Assembly: GCA_032716605.1 (NCBI GenBank)
Contig: CM064538.1
Location: forward strand, 21,541,158 to 21,605,157
Direction of reading: 5' to 3'
DNA length: 64,000 nucleotides
Source: Paralithodes platypus
Lineage: Eukaryota; Arthropoda; Malacostraca; Decapoda; Lithodidae
The translations under genes were made by a program, and so were the position numbers. Under the pieces are notes generated by a model. The model was not told the DNA's origin and did not search any database. It was given only the letters and a program-made list of their open reading frames with translations. Below, piece by piece: positions 1 to 14,500 of the stretch (its first letter is position 1; every line of letters begins with the position of its first letter).

Positions 1-3000
1 ACCCCTAATGTCAAAATTGTGACCTCCATACCGGTCAGACGTCATGTAGCAAGCTAATGGTATTGTGGCTCCAGACACTATCTACAACCCTCAACAAAAT
101 CCACTATTAATATAATGAGTACCTGGTGTACCATAGCCGGTACAGTGTACCCCTATGTCAATATTGTAACCTCCATACCAGTCAGACCTCATATAGCAAG
201 CTAATGATATTGTGGCTCCAGACACTATCTACAACCCTCAACAAAATCAACTATTAATATAACGAGTACCTGGTGTACCATAGCCGGTACAGTGTACCCC
301 TATGTCAATATTGTGACCTCCATACCAGTCAGACCTCATATAGCAAGCTAATGATATTGTGGCTCCAGACACTATCTATAACCCTCAACACAATCCACTA
401 TTAATATAACGAGTACCTGGTGTACCATAGCCGGTACAGTGTACCCCTATGTCAATATTGTGACCTCCATACCGGTCAGACCTCATATAGCAAGCTAATT
501 ATATTGTGGCTCCAGACACTGTCTACAACCCTCAACACAATCCACTATTAATATAACGAGTACCTGGGGTACCATATCCGGTACAGTGTACCCCTATGTC
601 AATATTGTGACCTCCATACCGGTCAGACCTCATATAGCAAGCTAATGATATTCTGGCTCCAGACACTATCTACAACCCTCAATACAATCCACTATTAATT
701 TAACGAGTACCTGGTGTACCATTGCCGGTACAGTGTACCCCTCTGTCAACATTGTGACCTTCATACCGGCCACACCTCATATAGCAAGCTAATGATATTG
801 TGTCTCCAGACACTATCTACAACCCTCAACATAATCCACTATTAATATAACGAGTACTTGGTGTACCATTGCCGGTACAGTGTATCCCTATGTCAATATT
901 GTGACCTCCATACCGGTCATACCTCATCTATCAAGCTAATGATATTGTAGCTCCAGACACTATCTACAACCCTCAACACAATCCACTAATAATATAACGA
1001 GTACCTGGTGTACCATAGCTGGTACAGTGTACCCCTATGTCAATATTGTGACCTCCATATCGGTCAGACATCACATAGCAAGCTAATGATATTGTGGCTC
1101 CAGACACTATATACAACCCTCAACACAATCCACTATTAATATAACGAGTACCTGGTGTACCATAGCAGGTACAGTGTACCCCTAATGTCAAAATTGTGAC
1201 CTCCATACCGGTCAGACCTCATATAGCAAGCTAATAATAATGTGGCTCCAGACACTATCTACAACCCTCAACAAAATCCACTATTAATATAACGAGTACC
1301 TGGTGTACCATAGCCGGTACAGTGTACCCCTATGTCAATATTGTGACCTCCATACTGGTCAAACCTAGCATAACAGGCTAATTATATTGTGACTCCAGAC
1401 ACTATCTGCAGCCAGCAACACAATCCACTATTAATATAACGAGTACCTGGTGTACCATAGCTGGTACAGTGTACCTCTACGTCAATATTGTGACCTCCAT
1501 ACCGGTCAGACCTATTATAGCAAGCTAATGATATTGTGGCTCCAGACACTATCTACAACCCTCAACACAATCCACTAATTATATAACGATTACCTGGTGT
1601 ACCATAGCTGGTACAGTGTACCCCTATGTCAATATTGTGACCTCCATACCGGTCAGACATCACATAGCAAGCTAATGATATTGTGGCTCCAGACACTATA
1701 TACAACCCTCAACACAATCCACTATTAATATAACGAGTACCTGGTGTACCATAGCCGGTACAGTGTACCCCTAATATCAAGATTGTGACCTCCGTACCGG
1801 TCAGACCTCATATAGCAAGATCATAATAATGTGGCTCCAGACACTATCTACAACCGTCAACAAAATCCACTATTAATATAACGAGTACCTGGTGTACCAT
1901 AGCCGGTACAGTGTACCCCTATGTCAATATTGTGTCCTCCATACCGGTCAGACATCACATAGTAAGCTAATTAAATTGTGGCTCCAGACACTATCTACAA
2001 CCCTCAACACTATCCACTATTAATATAACGAGTACCTGGTGTACCATAGCTGGTACAGTGTACCCTATTGTGACCGTCAGACGTCATGTGGACACTCGAC
2101 GTCATAGCTCATATGTCATAAGTCAGACCTCAAGATTGATATCTGCTCCAGACACTATCTACAACCCTCAACACAATCCACTAATAATATAACGAGCACC
2201 TGGTGTACCATAGCTGGTACAGTGTACCCCTATGTCAATATTGTGACCTCCATACCAGTCAGACATCACATAGCAAGCTAATTATATTGTGGCTCCAAAC
2301 ACTATCTACAACCCTAAACACAATCCACTATTAATAAAACGAGTACTTGGTTTACCATAGCCGGTACAGTGTACCCTATTGTGACCTCCATATCGGTCAG
2401 ACGTCATATAGCAAGCTAATGATATTGTGGCTCCAGACACTCTCTACAACCCTCAACAAAATCAACTATTAATATAACGATTACCTGGTGTACCATAGCT
2501 GGTACAGTGTACCCCTATGTCAATATTGTGACCTCCATACCGGTCAGACATCACATAGCAAGCTAATGATATTGTGGCTCCAGACACTATATACAACCCT
2601 CAACACAATCCACTATTAATATAACGAGTACCTGGTGTACCATAGCCGGTACAGTGTACCCCTAATATCAAGATTGTGACCTCCATACCGGTCAGACCTC
2701 ATATAGCAAGATAATGATAATGTGGCTCCAGACACTATCTACAACCGTCAACAAAATCCACTATTAATATAACGAGTACCTGGTGTACCATAGCCGGTAC
2801 AGTGTACCCGTATTGTGCCCTCCATATCGGTTAGACCTCAAATAGCAAGCTAATGATATTATGGTTCCAGACACTATCTACAACCCCCAACACAATCCAC
2901 TATTACTATAACGAGTACCTGGTGTACCATAGCTGGTACAGTGTACCTCTACGTCAATATTGTGACCTCCATACCGGTCAGACCTATTATAACAAGCTAA

Positions 3001-3189
3001 TTATATTGTGGCTGCAGACACTATCTACAACCCTCAACACAATCCACTATTAATATAACGAGTACCTGGTGTACCATAGCCGGTACAGTGTACCCCTATG
3101 TCAATATTGTGATATCCATACCGGTCAGACCTCATATAGAAGGCTAATGATATTGTGGCTCCAGACACTATCTACAACCCTAAACACAA
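1..3189. repeat. 147-bp satellite array, diverged left block (part 1)
   Basis: Tandem monomers of about 147 bp fill this stretch. Each contains a recognisable core (GGTGTACCATAGCCGGTACA) followed by a GTCAATATTGTGACCTCC segment and an ACAACCCTCAACACAATCC segment. Compared with the array right of 8591, the monomers here differ more from each other and mostly carry CAGACACTATCTACAACCC where the right block has CAGACCCTATCCACAACCC, and CTCATATAGC where the right block has CTTACATAGC. One monomer at about 2060-2145 is scrambled, with extra GACGTCAT and GTCATA motifs. No coding potential is expected: short open frames arise because 147 is divisible by three. A centromeric or pericentromeric role is possible but not shown. 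Confidence 0.97.
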
Positions 3190-3710
3190 GGCGGGTGCCC
3201 AACCCCGAAAGGGGTTGAAATAGGGGAGCTATCCCCCCGCCAAAGGCGGCTTTCTAGGGCCTTTCCTAGCTGATGCTGAGAGGATTGGGTTCTAGTCATG
3301 TGGTGATGGGCTGGTCTATCAGAGTGAGAGCTGAGCAATCTCTGCCATACTCATAGCTTACTCTGACTGTTCCTTTAACTTATATATTTTCTAGATCTCA
3401 AGTGACGGCGTCTCTTCCGTGGATTGACCTCCCAATCTACCAAGATTGGAAGCCAAAGCGTCATATTTTTCCCTTGCCCCTCAACTTTCTCTTCATAATT
3501 GCTGAGGGGCACAGGGCCCTGGGTGGGGCTTTGGTTTCCCGGGCATTTCCGCACCCTCCTCAGCTCCCCGCCATGGAGTGGCTACGGTTACCCAGGCTTT
3601 ATTGTGGTCGGCGGGGAGGGTTCTGTGGGGGCACTCGGTTATGGCCTTGGAATTGCTCGGGGCCTTGGGGCTGCTCGGCCAGGCAGCTTGGGGAACAACA
3701 ACAACAACAA
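3190..3710 (+). mobile_element. SINE-like non-LTR insertion, copy 1, in satellite
   Basis: A 521-bp non-satellite sequence interrupts a monomer. It starts with GGCGGGTGCCCAACCCCGAA, which includes a CCCCGAAAGGGG hairpin, and ends in a short (AAC)n tail. It is bounded by a perfect 15-bp target-site duplication, CAACCCTAAACACAA, at 3175-3189 and 3711-3725. The duplicated sequence is satellite, and the monomer resumes in phase on the right. Duplication plus a simple 3' tail is the signature of target-primed reverse transcription, so this is a SINE or a 5'-truncated LINE 3' end. I found no reverse transcriptase in it and no convincing A and B boxes. The open frames through it, including a poly-Gln/poly-Asn end from the AAC tail, are not taken as genes. 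Confidence 0.8.
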
Positions 3711-6367
3711 CAACCCTAAACACAATCCACTAATAATATAACGAGTACCTGGTGTACCATAGCTGGTACAGTGCACCCCTATGTCAATATTGTGACCTCC
3801 ATACCGGTCAGAAATCATATAGCAAGCTAATGATATTGTGGCTCCAGACACTATATACAACCCTCAACACAATCCACTATTAATAAAACGAGTACCTGGT
3901 TTACCATAGCCGGTACAGTGTGTACCCCTATGTCAATATTGTGACCTCCATACCAGTCAGACCTCATATAGCAAGCTAATAATATTGTGGCTCCAGACAC
4001 TATCTATAACCCTCAACACAATCCACTATTAATATAACGAGTACCTAGTGTACCATAGCCGGTACAGTGTACCCCTTATGTCAAAATTGTGACCTCCATA
4101 CCGGTCAGACGTCATGTAGCAAGCTAATGGTATTGTGGCTCCAGACACTATCTACAACCCTCAACACAATCCACTATTAATATAACGAGTACCTGGTGTA
4201 CCATAGCCGGTACAGTGTACCCCTATGTCAATATTGTAACCTCCATACCAGTCAGACCTCATATAGCAAGCTAATGATATTGTGGCTCCAGACACTATCT
4301 ACAACCCTCAACAAAATCAACTATTAATATAACGAGTACCTGGTGTACCATAGCCGGTACAGTGTACCCCTATGTCAATATTGTGACCTCCATACCAGTC
4401 AGCCCTCATATAGCAAGCTAATAATATTGTGGCTCCAGACACTATCTATAACCCTCAACACAATCCACTATTAATATAACGAGTACCTAGTGTACCATAG
4501 CCGGTACAGTGTACCCCTAATGTCAAAATTGTGACCTCCATACCGGTCAGACGTCATGTAGCAAGCTAATAGTATTGTGGCTCCAGACACTATCTACAAC
4601 CCTCAACACAATCCACTATTAATATAACGAGTACCTGGTGTACCATAGCCGGTACAGTGTACCCCTATGTCAATATTGTAACCACCATACCAGTCAGACC
4701 TCATATAGCAAGCTAATGATATTGTGGCTCCAGACACTATCTACAACCCTCAACAAAATCAACTATTAATATAACGAGTACCTGGTGTACCATAGCCGGT
4801 ACAGTGTACCCCTATGTCAATATTGTGACCTCCATACCAGTCAGACCTCATATAGCAAGCTAATGATATTGTGGCTCCAGACACTATCTATAACCCTCAA
4901 CACAATCCACTATTAATATAACGAGTACCTGGTGTACCATAGCCGGAACAGTGTACCCCTATGTCAATATTGTGACCTCCATACCGGTCAGACCTCATAT
5001 AGCAAGCTAATTATATTGTGGCTCCAGACACTGTCTACAACCCTCAACACAATCCACTATTAATATAACGAGTACCTGGTGTACCATATCCGGTACAGTG
5101 TACCCCTATGTCAATATTGTGACCTCCATACCGGTCAGACCTCATATAGCAAGCTAATGATATTCTGGCTACAGACACTATCTACAACCCTCAATACAAT
5201 CCACTATTAATTTAACGAGTACCTGGTGTACCATTGCCGGTACAGTGTAGCCCTCTGTCAACATTGTGACCTTCATACCGGCCACACCTCATATAGCAAG
5301 CTAATGATATTGTGTCTCCAGACACTATCTACAACCCTCAACATAATCCACTATTAATATAACGAGTACTTGGTGTACCATTGCCAGTAGAGTGTATCCC
5401 TATGTCAATATTGTGACCTCCATACCGGTCATACCTCATCTATCAAGCTAATGATATTGTAGCTCCAGACACTATCTACAACCCTCAACACAATCCACTA
5501 ATAATATAACGAGTACCTTGTGTACCATAGCTGGTACAGTGTACCCCTATGTCAATATTGTGACCTCCATATCGGTCAGACATCACATAGCAAGCTAATG
5601 ATATTGTGGCTCCAGACACTATATACAACCCTCAACACAATCCACTATTAATATAACGAGTACCTGGTGTACCATAGCTGGTACAGTGTACCCCTGTGTC
5701 AATATTGTGACCTCCATACCGGTCAGACATCACATAGCAAGCTAATGATATTGTGGCTCCAGACACTATATACAACCCTCAACACAATCCACTGTTAATA
5801 TAACGAGTACCATAGCCGGTACAGTGTACCCCTAATGTCAAAATTGTGCCCTCCATACCGGTTAGACCTCATATAGCAAGCTAATGATAATGTGGCTCTA
5901 GACCCTATCTATAACCCTCAACAAAATCCACTATTAATATAACGAGTACCTGGTGTACCATAGCCGGTACACTGTACCCCTTTGTCAATATCGTGACCTC
6001 CATACTGGTCAAACCTAGCATAGCAGGCTAATGATATTGTGACTAAAGACACTATCTACAGCCAGCAACACAAACCACTATTAATAGAACGAGTACCTGG
6101 TGTACCATAGCTGGTATAGTGTACCTCTACGTCAATATTGTGACCTCCATACCGGTCTTACCTATTGTAGCAAGCTAGTGATATTGTGGCTGCAGACACT
6201 ATCTACAACCCTCAACACAATCCACTATTAATGTAACGAGTACCTGGTGTACCATAGCCGGTACAGTGTACCCCTATGTCAATATTGTGATATCCATACC
6301 GGTCAGACCTCATATAGAAGGCTAATGATATTGTGGCTCCAGACACTATCTACAACCCTAAACACAA
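3711..6367. repeat. 147-bp satellite array, diverged left block (part 2)
   Basis: Continuation of the same satellite. Runs of distinctive variant monomers recur in the same order at fixed distances. For example, the variant with CACTGTCTACAACC occurs near 500, 5025 and 7470, and the variant beginning CCTAATGTCAAAATTGTG near position 5 recurs near 4075, 4517 and 7253. This shows multi-monomer higher-order units rather than independent single-monomer drift. Monomers resume in phase after the insertion at 3190-3710. Confidence 0.96.
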
Positions 6368-6888
6368 GGCGGGTGCCCAACCCCGAAAGGGGTTGAAATA
6401 GGGGAGCTATCCCCCCGCCAAAGGCGGCTTTCTAGGGCCTTTCCTAGCTGATGCTGAGAGGATTGGGTTCTAGTCATGTGGTGATGGGCTGGTCTATCAG
6501 AGTGAGAGCTGAGCAATCTCTGCCATACCCATAGTTTACTCTGACTGTTCCTTTAACTTATATATTTTCTAGATCTCAAGTGACGGCGTCTCTTCCGTGG
6601 ATTGACCTCCCAATCTACCAAGATTGGAAGCCAAAGCGTCATATTTTTCCCTTGCCCCTCAACTTTCTCTTCATAATTGCTGAGGGGCACAGGGCCCTGG
6701 GTGGGGCTTTGGTTTCCCGGGCGTTTCCGCACCCTCCTCAGCTCCCCGCCATGGAGTGGCTACGGTTACCCAGGCTTTATTGTGGTCGGCGGGGAGGGTT
6801 CTGTGGGGGCACTCGGTTATGGCCTTGGAATTGCTCGGGGCCTTGGGGCTGTTCGGCCAGGCAGCTTGGGGAACAACAACAACAACAA
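6368..6888 (+). mobile_element. SINE-like non-LTR insertion, copy 2 (segmental duplicate)
   Basis: Nearly identical to 3190-3710 at an offset of exactly 3178 bp, with only a few substitutions (for example a T for a C in the GCTGCTCGG segment). It sits in the same monomer position with the same 15-bp flanking duplication at 6353-6367 and 6889-6903. Flanking satellite is also collinear at the same offset from roughly 2850/6028 to about 4250/7430. This copy therefore arose by duplication of a block that already contained the insertion, not by a second retroposition. Confidence 0.85.
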
Positions 6889-8491
6889 CAACCCTAAACA
6901 CAATCCACTAATAATATAACGAGTACATGGTGTACCATAGCTGGTACAGTGCACCCCTATGTCAATATTGTGACCTCCATACCGGTCAGAAATCATATAG
7001 CAAGCTAATGATATTGTGGCTCCGGACACTATATACAACCCTCAACACAATCCACTATTAATAAAACGAGTACCTGGTTTACCATAGCCGGTACAGTGTG
7101 TACCCCTATGTCAATATTGTGACCTCCATACCAGTCAGACCTCATATAGCAAGCTAATAATATTGTGGCTCCAGACACTATCTATAACCCTCAACACAAT
7201 CCACTATTAATATAACGAGTACCTAGTGTACCATAGCCGGTACAGTGTACCCCTAATGTCAAAATTGTGACCTCCATACCGGTCAGACGTCATGTAGCAA
7301 GCTAATGGTATTGTGGCTCCAGACACTATCTACAACCCTCAACACAATCCACTATTAATATAACGAGTACCTGGTGTACCATAGCCGGTACAGTGTACCC
7401 CTATGTCAATATTGTAACCTCCATACCGGTCAGACCTCATATAGCAAGCTAATTATATTGTGGCTCCAGACACTGTCTACAACCCTCAACACAATCCACT
7501 ATTAATATAACGAGTACCTGGTGTACCATATCCGGTACAGTGTACCCCTATGTCAATATTGTGACCTCCATACCGGTCAGACCTCATATAGCAAGCTAAT
7601 GATATTCTGGCTCCAGACACTATCTACAACCCTCAATACAATCCACTATTAATTTAACGAGTACCTGGTGTACCATTGCCGGTACAGTGTAGCCCTCTGT
7701 CAACATTGTGACCTTCATACCGGCCACACCTCATATAGCAAGCTAATGATATTGTGTCTCCAGACACTATCTACAACCCTCAACATAATCCACTATTAAT
7801 ATAACGAGTACTTGGTGTACCATTGCCAGAGTGTATCCCTATGTCAATATTGTGACCTCCATACCGGTCATACCTCATCTATCAAGCTAATGATATTGTA
7901 GCTCCAGACACTATCTACAACCCTCAACACAATCCACTAATAATATAACGAGTACCTGGTGTACCATAGCTGGTACAGTGTACCCCTATGTCAATATTGT
8001 GACCTCCAGATCGGTCAGACATCACATAGCAAGCTAATGATATTGTGGCTCCAGACACTATATACAACCCTCAACACAATCCACTATTAATATAACGAGT
8101 ACCTGGTGTACCATAGCCGGTACAGTGTACCCCTAATGTCAAAATTGTGACCTCCATACCGGTCAGACCTCATATAGCAAGCTAATAATAATGTGGCTCC
8201 AGACACTATCTACAACCCTCAACAAAATCCACTATTAATATAACGAGTACCTGGTGTACCATAGCCGGTACAGTGTACCCCTATGTCAATATTGTGACCT
8301 CCATACTGGTCAAACCTAGCATAACAGGCTAATTATATTGTGACTCCAGACACTATCTGCAGCCAGCAACACAATCCACTATTAATATAACGAGTACCTG
8401 GTGTACCATAGCTGGTACAGTGTACCTCTACGTCAATATTGTGACCTCCATACCGGTCAGACCTATTATAGCAAGCTAATGATATTGTGGC
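6889..8491. repeat. 147-bp satellite array, diverged left block (part 3)
   Basis: Diverged satellite continues up to the assembly gap. Up to about 7430 it is collinear with 3711-4250. From about 7430 to 8110 it instead matches the block starting near 4988 (offset about 2442), so a recombination breakpoint between higher-order units lies near 7430. Confidence 0.95.
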
Positions 8492-8591
8492 NNNNNNNNN
8501 NNNNNNNNNNNNNNNNNNNNNNNNNNNNNNNNNNNNNNNNNNNNNNNNNNNNNNNNNNNNNNNNNNNNNNNNNNNNNNNNNNNNNNNNNNN
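8492..8591. other. Assembly gap of exactly 100 N
   Basis: A run of exactly 100 N. This is usually a placeholder for a gap of unknown size. It falls close to the change from diverged to homogeneous satellite, so the two blocks may not be adjacent in the genome. Confidence 0.99.
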
Positions 8592-11500
8592 TGTGACCTC
8601 CATACCGGTTAGACCTTACATAGCAAGCTAATGATATTGTGGCTCCAGACCCTATCCACAACCCTCAACACAATCCACTATTAATATAACGAGTACCTGG
8701 TGTACCATAGCCTGTACAGTGTACCCCTATGTCAAAATTGTGACCTCCATATCGGTCAGACCTTACATAACAAGCTAATGATATTGTGGCTCCAGACCCT
8801 ATCCACAACCCTCAACACAATCCACTATTAATATAACGAGTACTTGGTGTACCATAGCCTGTACAGTGTACCCCTATGTCAATATTGTGACCTGCATACC
8901 TCTCAGACCTTACATAACAATATAATGATATTGTGGCTCCAGACCTTATCCACAACCCTCAACACAATCCACTATAATATAACGAGTACCTGGTGTACCA
9001 TAGCCGGTACAGTGTACCCATATGTCAATATTGTGACCTCCATACCGGTTAGACCTTACATAGCAGGTAATTGATATTGTGGCTCCAGATCCTATCCACA
9101 ACCCTCAACACAATCCACTATTAATATAACGAGTACCTGGTGTACCATAGCCGGTACAGTGTACCCCTATGTCAATATTGTGACCTCCATACCGGTCAGA
9201 CCTTACATAGCAAGCTAATGATATTGTGGCTCCAGACCCTATCCACAACCCTCAACACAATCCACTATTAATATAACGAGTACCTGGTGTACCATAGCCG
9301 GTACAGTGTACCCCTATGTCAATATTGTGACCTCCATACCGGTTAGACCTTACATGGCAAGCTAATGATATTGTTGCTCCAGACCCTATCCACAACCCTC
9401 AACACAATCCACTATTAATATAACGAGTACCTGGTGTACCATAGCCGGTACAGTGTACCCCTATGTCAATATTGTGACCTCCATACCGGTCAGACCTTAC
9501 ATAAAAAGCTAATGATATTGTATCTCCAGACCCTATCCACAACCCTCAACACAATCCACTATTAATATAACGAGTACCTGGTGTACCATAGCCCGTACAG
9601 TGTACCCCTATGTCAATATTGTGACCTCCATACCGGTCAGACCTTACATACCAAGCTAATGAAATTGTGGCTCCAGACCCTATCCACAACCTTCATCACA
9701 ATCCACTATTAATATAACGAGTACCTGCTGTACCATAGCCGGTACAGTGTACCCCTATGTCAATATTGTGACCTCCATACCGGTCAGACCTTACATAGCA
9801 AGCTAATGATATTGTGTCTCCAGACCCTATCCACAACCCTCAACACAATCCACTATTAATATAACGAGTACCTGGTGTACCATAGCCGGTACAGTGTACC
9901 CCTATGTCAATATTGTGACCTCCATACCGGTCAGACCTCATATAGCAAGCTAATGATATTGTGGCTCCAGACCCTATCCACAACCCTCAACACAATCCAC
10001 TATTAATATAACGAGTACCTGGTGTACCATAGCCGGTACAGTGTACCCTATGTCAATATTGTGACCTCCATACCGGTCAGACCTTACATAGCAAGCTAAT
10101 GATATTATGGCTCCAGACCCTATCCACAACCCTCAACACAATCCACTATTAATATAACGAGTACCTGGTGTACCATAGCCGGTACAGTGTACCCCTATGT
10201 CAATATTGTGACCTCCATACCGGTCAGACCTTACATAGCAAGCTAATGATATTGTGGCTCCAGACCCTATCCACAACCCTCAACACAATCCACTATTAAT
10301 ATAACGAGTACCTGGTGTACCATAGCCGGTACAGTGTACCAGTACAGTGTACCCCTATGTCAATATTGTGACCTCCATACCGGTCAGACCTTATATAGAA
10401 AGCTAATGATATTGTGGCTCCAGACCCTATCCACAACCCTCAACACAATCCACTATTAATATAACGAGTACCTGGTGTACCATAGCCGGTACAGTGTACC
10501 CCTATGTCAATATTGTGACCTCCATACCGGTCAGACCTTACATAGCAAGCTAATGATATTGTGGCTCCAGACCCTATCCCCAACCCTCAACACAATCCAC
10601 TATTAATATAACGAGTACCTGGTGTACCATAGCCGGTACAGTGTACCCCTATGTCAATATTGTGACCTCCATACCGGTCAGACCTTACATAGCAAGCTAA
10701 TGATATTGTGGCTCCAGACCCTATCCACAACCCTCAACACAATCCACTATTAATATAACGAGTACCTGGTGTACCATAGCCGGTACAGTGTACCCCTATG
10801 TCAATATTGTGACCTCCATACCGGTTAGACCTTACATAGCAAGCTAATGATATTGTGGCTCCAGACCCTATCCACAACCCTCAACACAATCCACTATTAA
10901 TATAACGAGTACCTGGTGTACCATAGCCGGTACAGTGTACCCCTATGTCAATATTGTGACCTGCATACCGGTCAGACCTTACATAGCAAGCTAATGATAT
11001 TGTGGCTCCAGACCCTATCCACAACCCTCAACACAATCCACTATTAATATAACGAGTACCTGGTGTACCATAGCCGGTACAGTGTACCCCTATGTCAATA
11101 TTGTGACCTCCATACCGGTTAGACCTTACATAGCAAGCTAATGATATTATGGCTCCAGACCCTATCCACAACCCTCAACACAATCCACTATTAATATAAC
11201 GAGTACCTGGTGTACCATAGCCGGTACAGTGAACCTCTATGTCAATATTGTGACCTCCATACCGGTCAGACCTTATATAGCAAGCTAATGATATTGTGGC
11301 TCCAGACCCTATCCACAACCCTCAACACAATCCACTATTAATATAACGAGTACCTGGTGTACCATAGCCGGTACAGTGTACCCCTATGTCATTATTGTGA
11401 CCTCCATACCGGTTAGACCTTACATAGCAAGCTAATGATATTGTGGCTCCAGACCCTATCCACAACCCTCAACACAATCCACTATTAATATAACGAGTAC

Positions 11501-14500
11501 CTGGTGTACCATAGCCGGTACAGTGTACCCCTATGTCAATATTGTGACCTCCATACCGGTCAGACCTTATATAGCAAGCTAATGATATTGTGGCTCCAGA
11601 CCCTATCCACAACCCTCAACACAATCCACTATTAATATAACGAGTACCTGGTGTACCATAGCCGGTACAGTGTACCCCTATGTCAATATTGTGACCTCCA
11701 TACCGGTTAGACCTTACATAGCAAGCTAATGATATTGTGGCTCCAGACCCTATCCACAACCCTCAACACAATCCACTATTAATATAACGAGTACCTGGTG
11801 TACCATAGCCGGTACAGTGTACCCCTATGTCAATATTGTGACCTCCATACCGGTCAGACCTTACATAGCAAGCTAATGATATTGTGGCTCCAGACCCTAT
11901 CCACAACCCTCAACACAATCCACTATTAATATAACGAGTACCTGGTGTACCATAGCCGGTACAGTGTACCCCTATGTCAATATTGTGACCTCCATACCGG
12001 TTAGACCTTACATAGCAAGCTAATGATATTGTGGCTCCAGACCCTATCCACAACCCTCAACACAATCCACTATTAATATAACGAGTACCTGGTGTACCAT
12101 AGCCGGTACAGTGTACCCCTATGTCAATATTGTGACCTCCATACCGGTTAGACCTTACATAGCAAGCTAATGATATTGTGGCTCCAGACCCTATCCACAA
12201 CCCTCAACACAATCCACTATTAATATAACGAGTACCTGGTGTACCATAGCCGGTACAGTGTACCCCTATGTCAATATTGTGACCTCCATACCGGTCAGAC
12301 CTTACATAGCAAGCTAATGATATTGTGGCTCCAGACCCTATCCACAACCCTCAACACAATCCACTATTAATATAACGAGTACCTGGTGTACCATAGCCGG
12401 TACAGTGTACCTCTATGTCAATATTGTGACCTCCATACCGGTCAGACCTTATATAGCAAGCTAATGATATTGTGGCTCCAGACCCTATCCACAACCCTCA
12501 ACACAATCCACTATTAATATAACGAGTACCTGGTGTACCATAGCCGGTACAGTGTACCCCTATGTCAATATTGTGACCTCCATACCGGTTAGACCTTACA
12601 TAGCAAGCTAATGATATTGTGGCTCCAGACCCTATCCACAACCCTCAACACAATCCACTATTAATATAACGAGTACCTGGTGTACCATAGCCGGTACAGT
12701 GTACCCTATGTCAATATTGTGACCTCCATACCGGTTAGACCTTACATAGCAAGCTAATGATATTGTGGCTCCAGACCCTATCCACAACCCTCAACACAAT
12801 CCACTATTAATATAACGAGTACCTGGTGTACCATAGCCGGTACAGTGTACCCCTATGTCAATATTGTGACCTCCATACCGGTCAGACCTTACATAGCAAG
12901 CTAATAATATTGTGGCTCCAGACCCTATCCACAACCCTCAACACAATCCACTATTAATATAACGAGTACCTGGTGTACCATAGCCGGTACAGTGTACCCC
13001 TATGTCAATATTGTGACCTCCATACCGGTTAGACCTTACATAGCAAGCTAATGATATTGTGGCTCCAGACCCTATCCACAACCCTCAACACAATCCACTA
13101 TTAATATAACGAGTACCTGGTGTACCATAGCCGGTACAGTGTACCCCTATGTCAATATTGTGACCTCCATACCGGTTAGACCTTACATAGCAAGCTAATG
13201 ATATTGTGGCTCCAGACCCTATCCACAACCCTCAACACAATCCACTATTAATATAACGAGTACCTGGTGTACCATAGCCGGTACAGTGTACCCCTATGTC
13301 AATATTGTGACCTCCATACCGGTCAGACCTTACATAGCAAGCTAATGATATTGTGGCTCCAGACCCTATCCACAACCCTCAACACAATCCACTATTAATA
13401 TAACGAGTACCTGGTGTACCATAGCCGGTACAGTGTACCCCTATGTCAATATTGTGACCTCCATACCGGTCAGACCTTACATAGCAAGCTAATGATATTG
13501 TGGCTCCAGACCCTATCCACAACCCTCACCACAATCCACTATTAATATAACGAGTACCTGGTGTACCATAGCCGGTACAGTGTACCCCTATGTCAATATT
13601 GTGACCTCCATATCGGTCAGATCTTATATAGCAAGCTAATGATATTGTGGCTCCAGACCCTATCCACAACCCTCAACACAATCCACTATTAATATAACGA
13701 GTACCTGGTGTACCATAGCCGGTACAGTGTACCCCAATGTCAATATTGGGACCTCCATACCGGTCAGACCTTACATAGCAAGCTAATGATATTGTGGCTC
13801 CAGACCCTATCCACAACCCTCAACACAATCCACTATTAATATAACGAGTACCTGGTGTACCATAGCCGGTACAGTGTACCCCTATGTCAATATTGTGACC
13901 TCCATACCGGTGAGACCTTACATAGCAAGCTAATGATATTGTGGCTCCAGACCCTATCCACAACCCTCAACACAATCCACTATTAATATAACGAGTACCT
14001 GGTGTACCATAGCCGGTACAGTGTACCCCTATGTCAATATTGTGACCTCCATACCGGTCAGACCTTACATAGCAAGCTAATGATTGTGGCTCCAGACCCT
14101 ATCCACAACCCTCAACACAATCCACTATTAATATAACGAGTACCTGGTGTACCATAGCCGGTACAGTGTACCCCTATGTCAATATTGTGACCTCCATACC
14201 GGTCAGACCTTACATAGCAAGCTAATGATATTGTGGATCCAGACCCTATCCACAACCCTCAACACAATCCACTATTAATATAACGAGTACCTGGTGTACC
14301 ATAGCCGGTACAGTGTACCCCTATGTCAATATTGTGACCTCCATACCGGTCAGACCTTACATAGCAAGCTAACGATATTGTGGCTCCAGACCCTATCCAC
14401 AACCCTCAACACAATCCACTATTACTATAACGAGTACCTGGTGTACCATAGCCGGTACAGTGTACCCCTATGTCAATATTGTGACCTCCATACCGGTCAG

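Noticed and set aside
3402..3741. Frames with poly-Gln, poly-Asn or poly-Val across the SINE-like insertion
   Set aside because: The runs come from the (AAC)n tail read in different frames on both strands.
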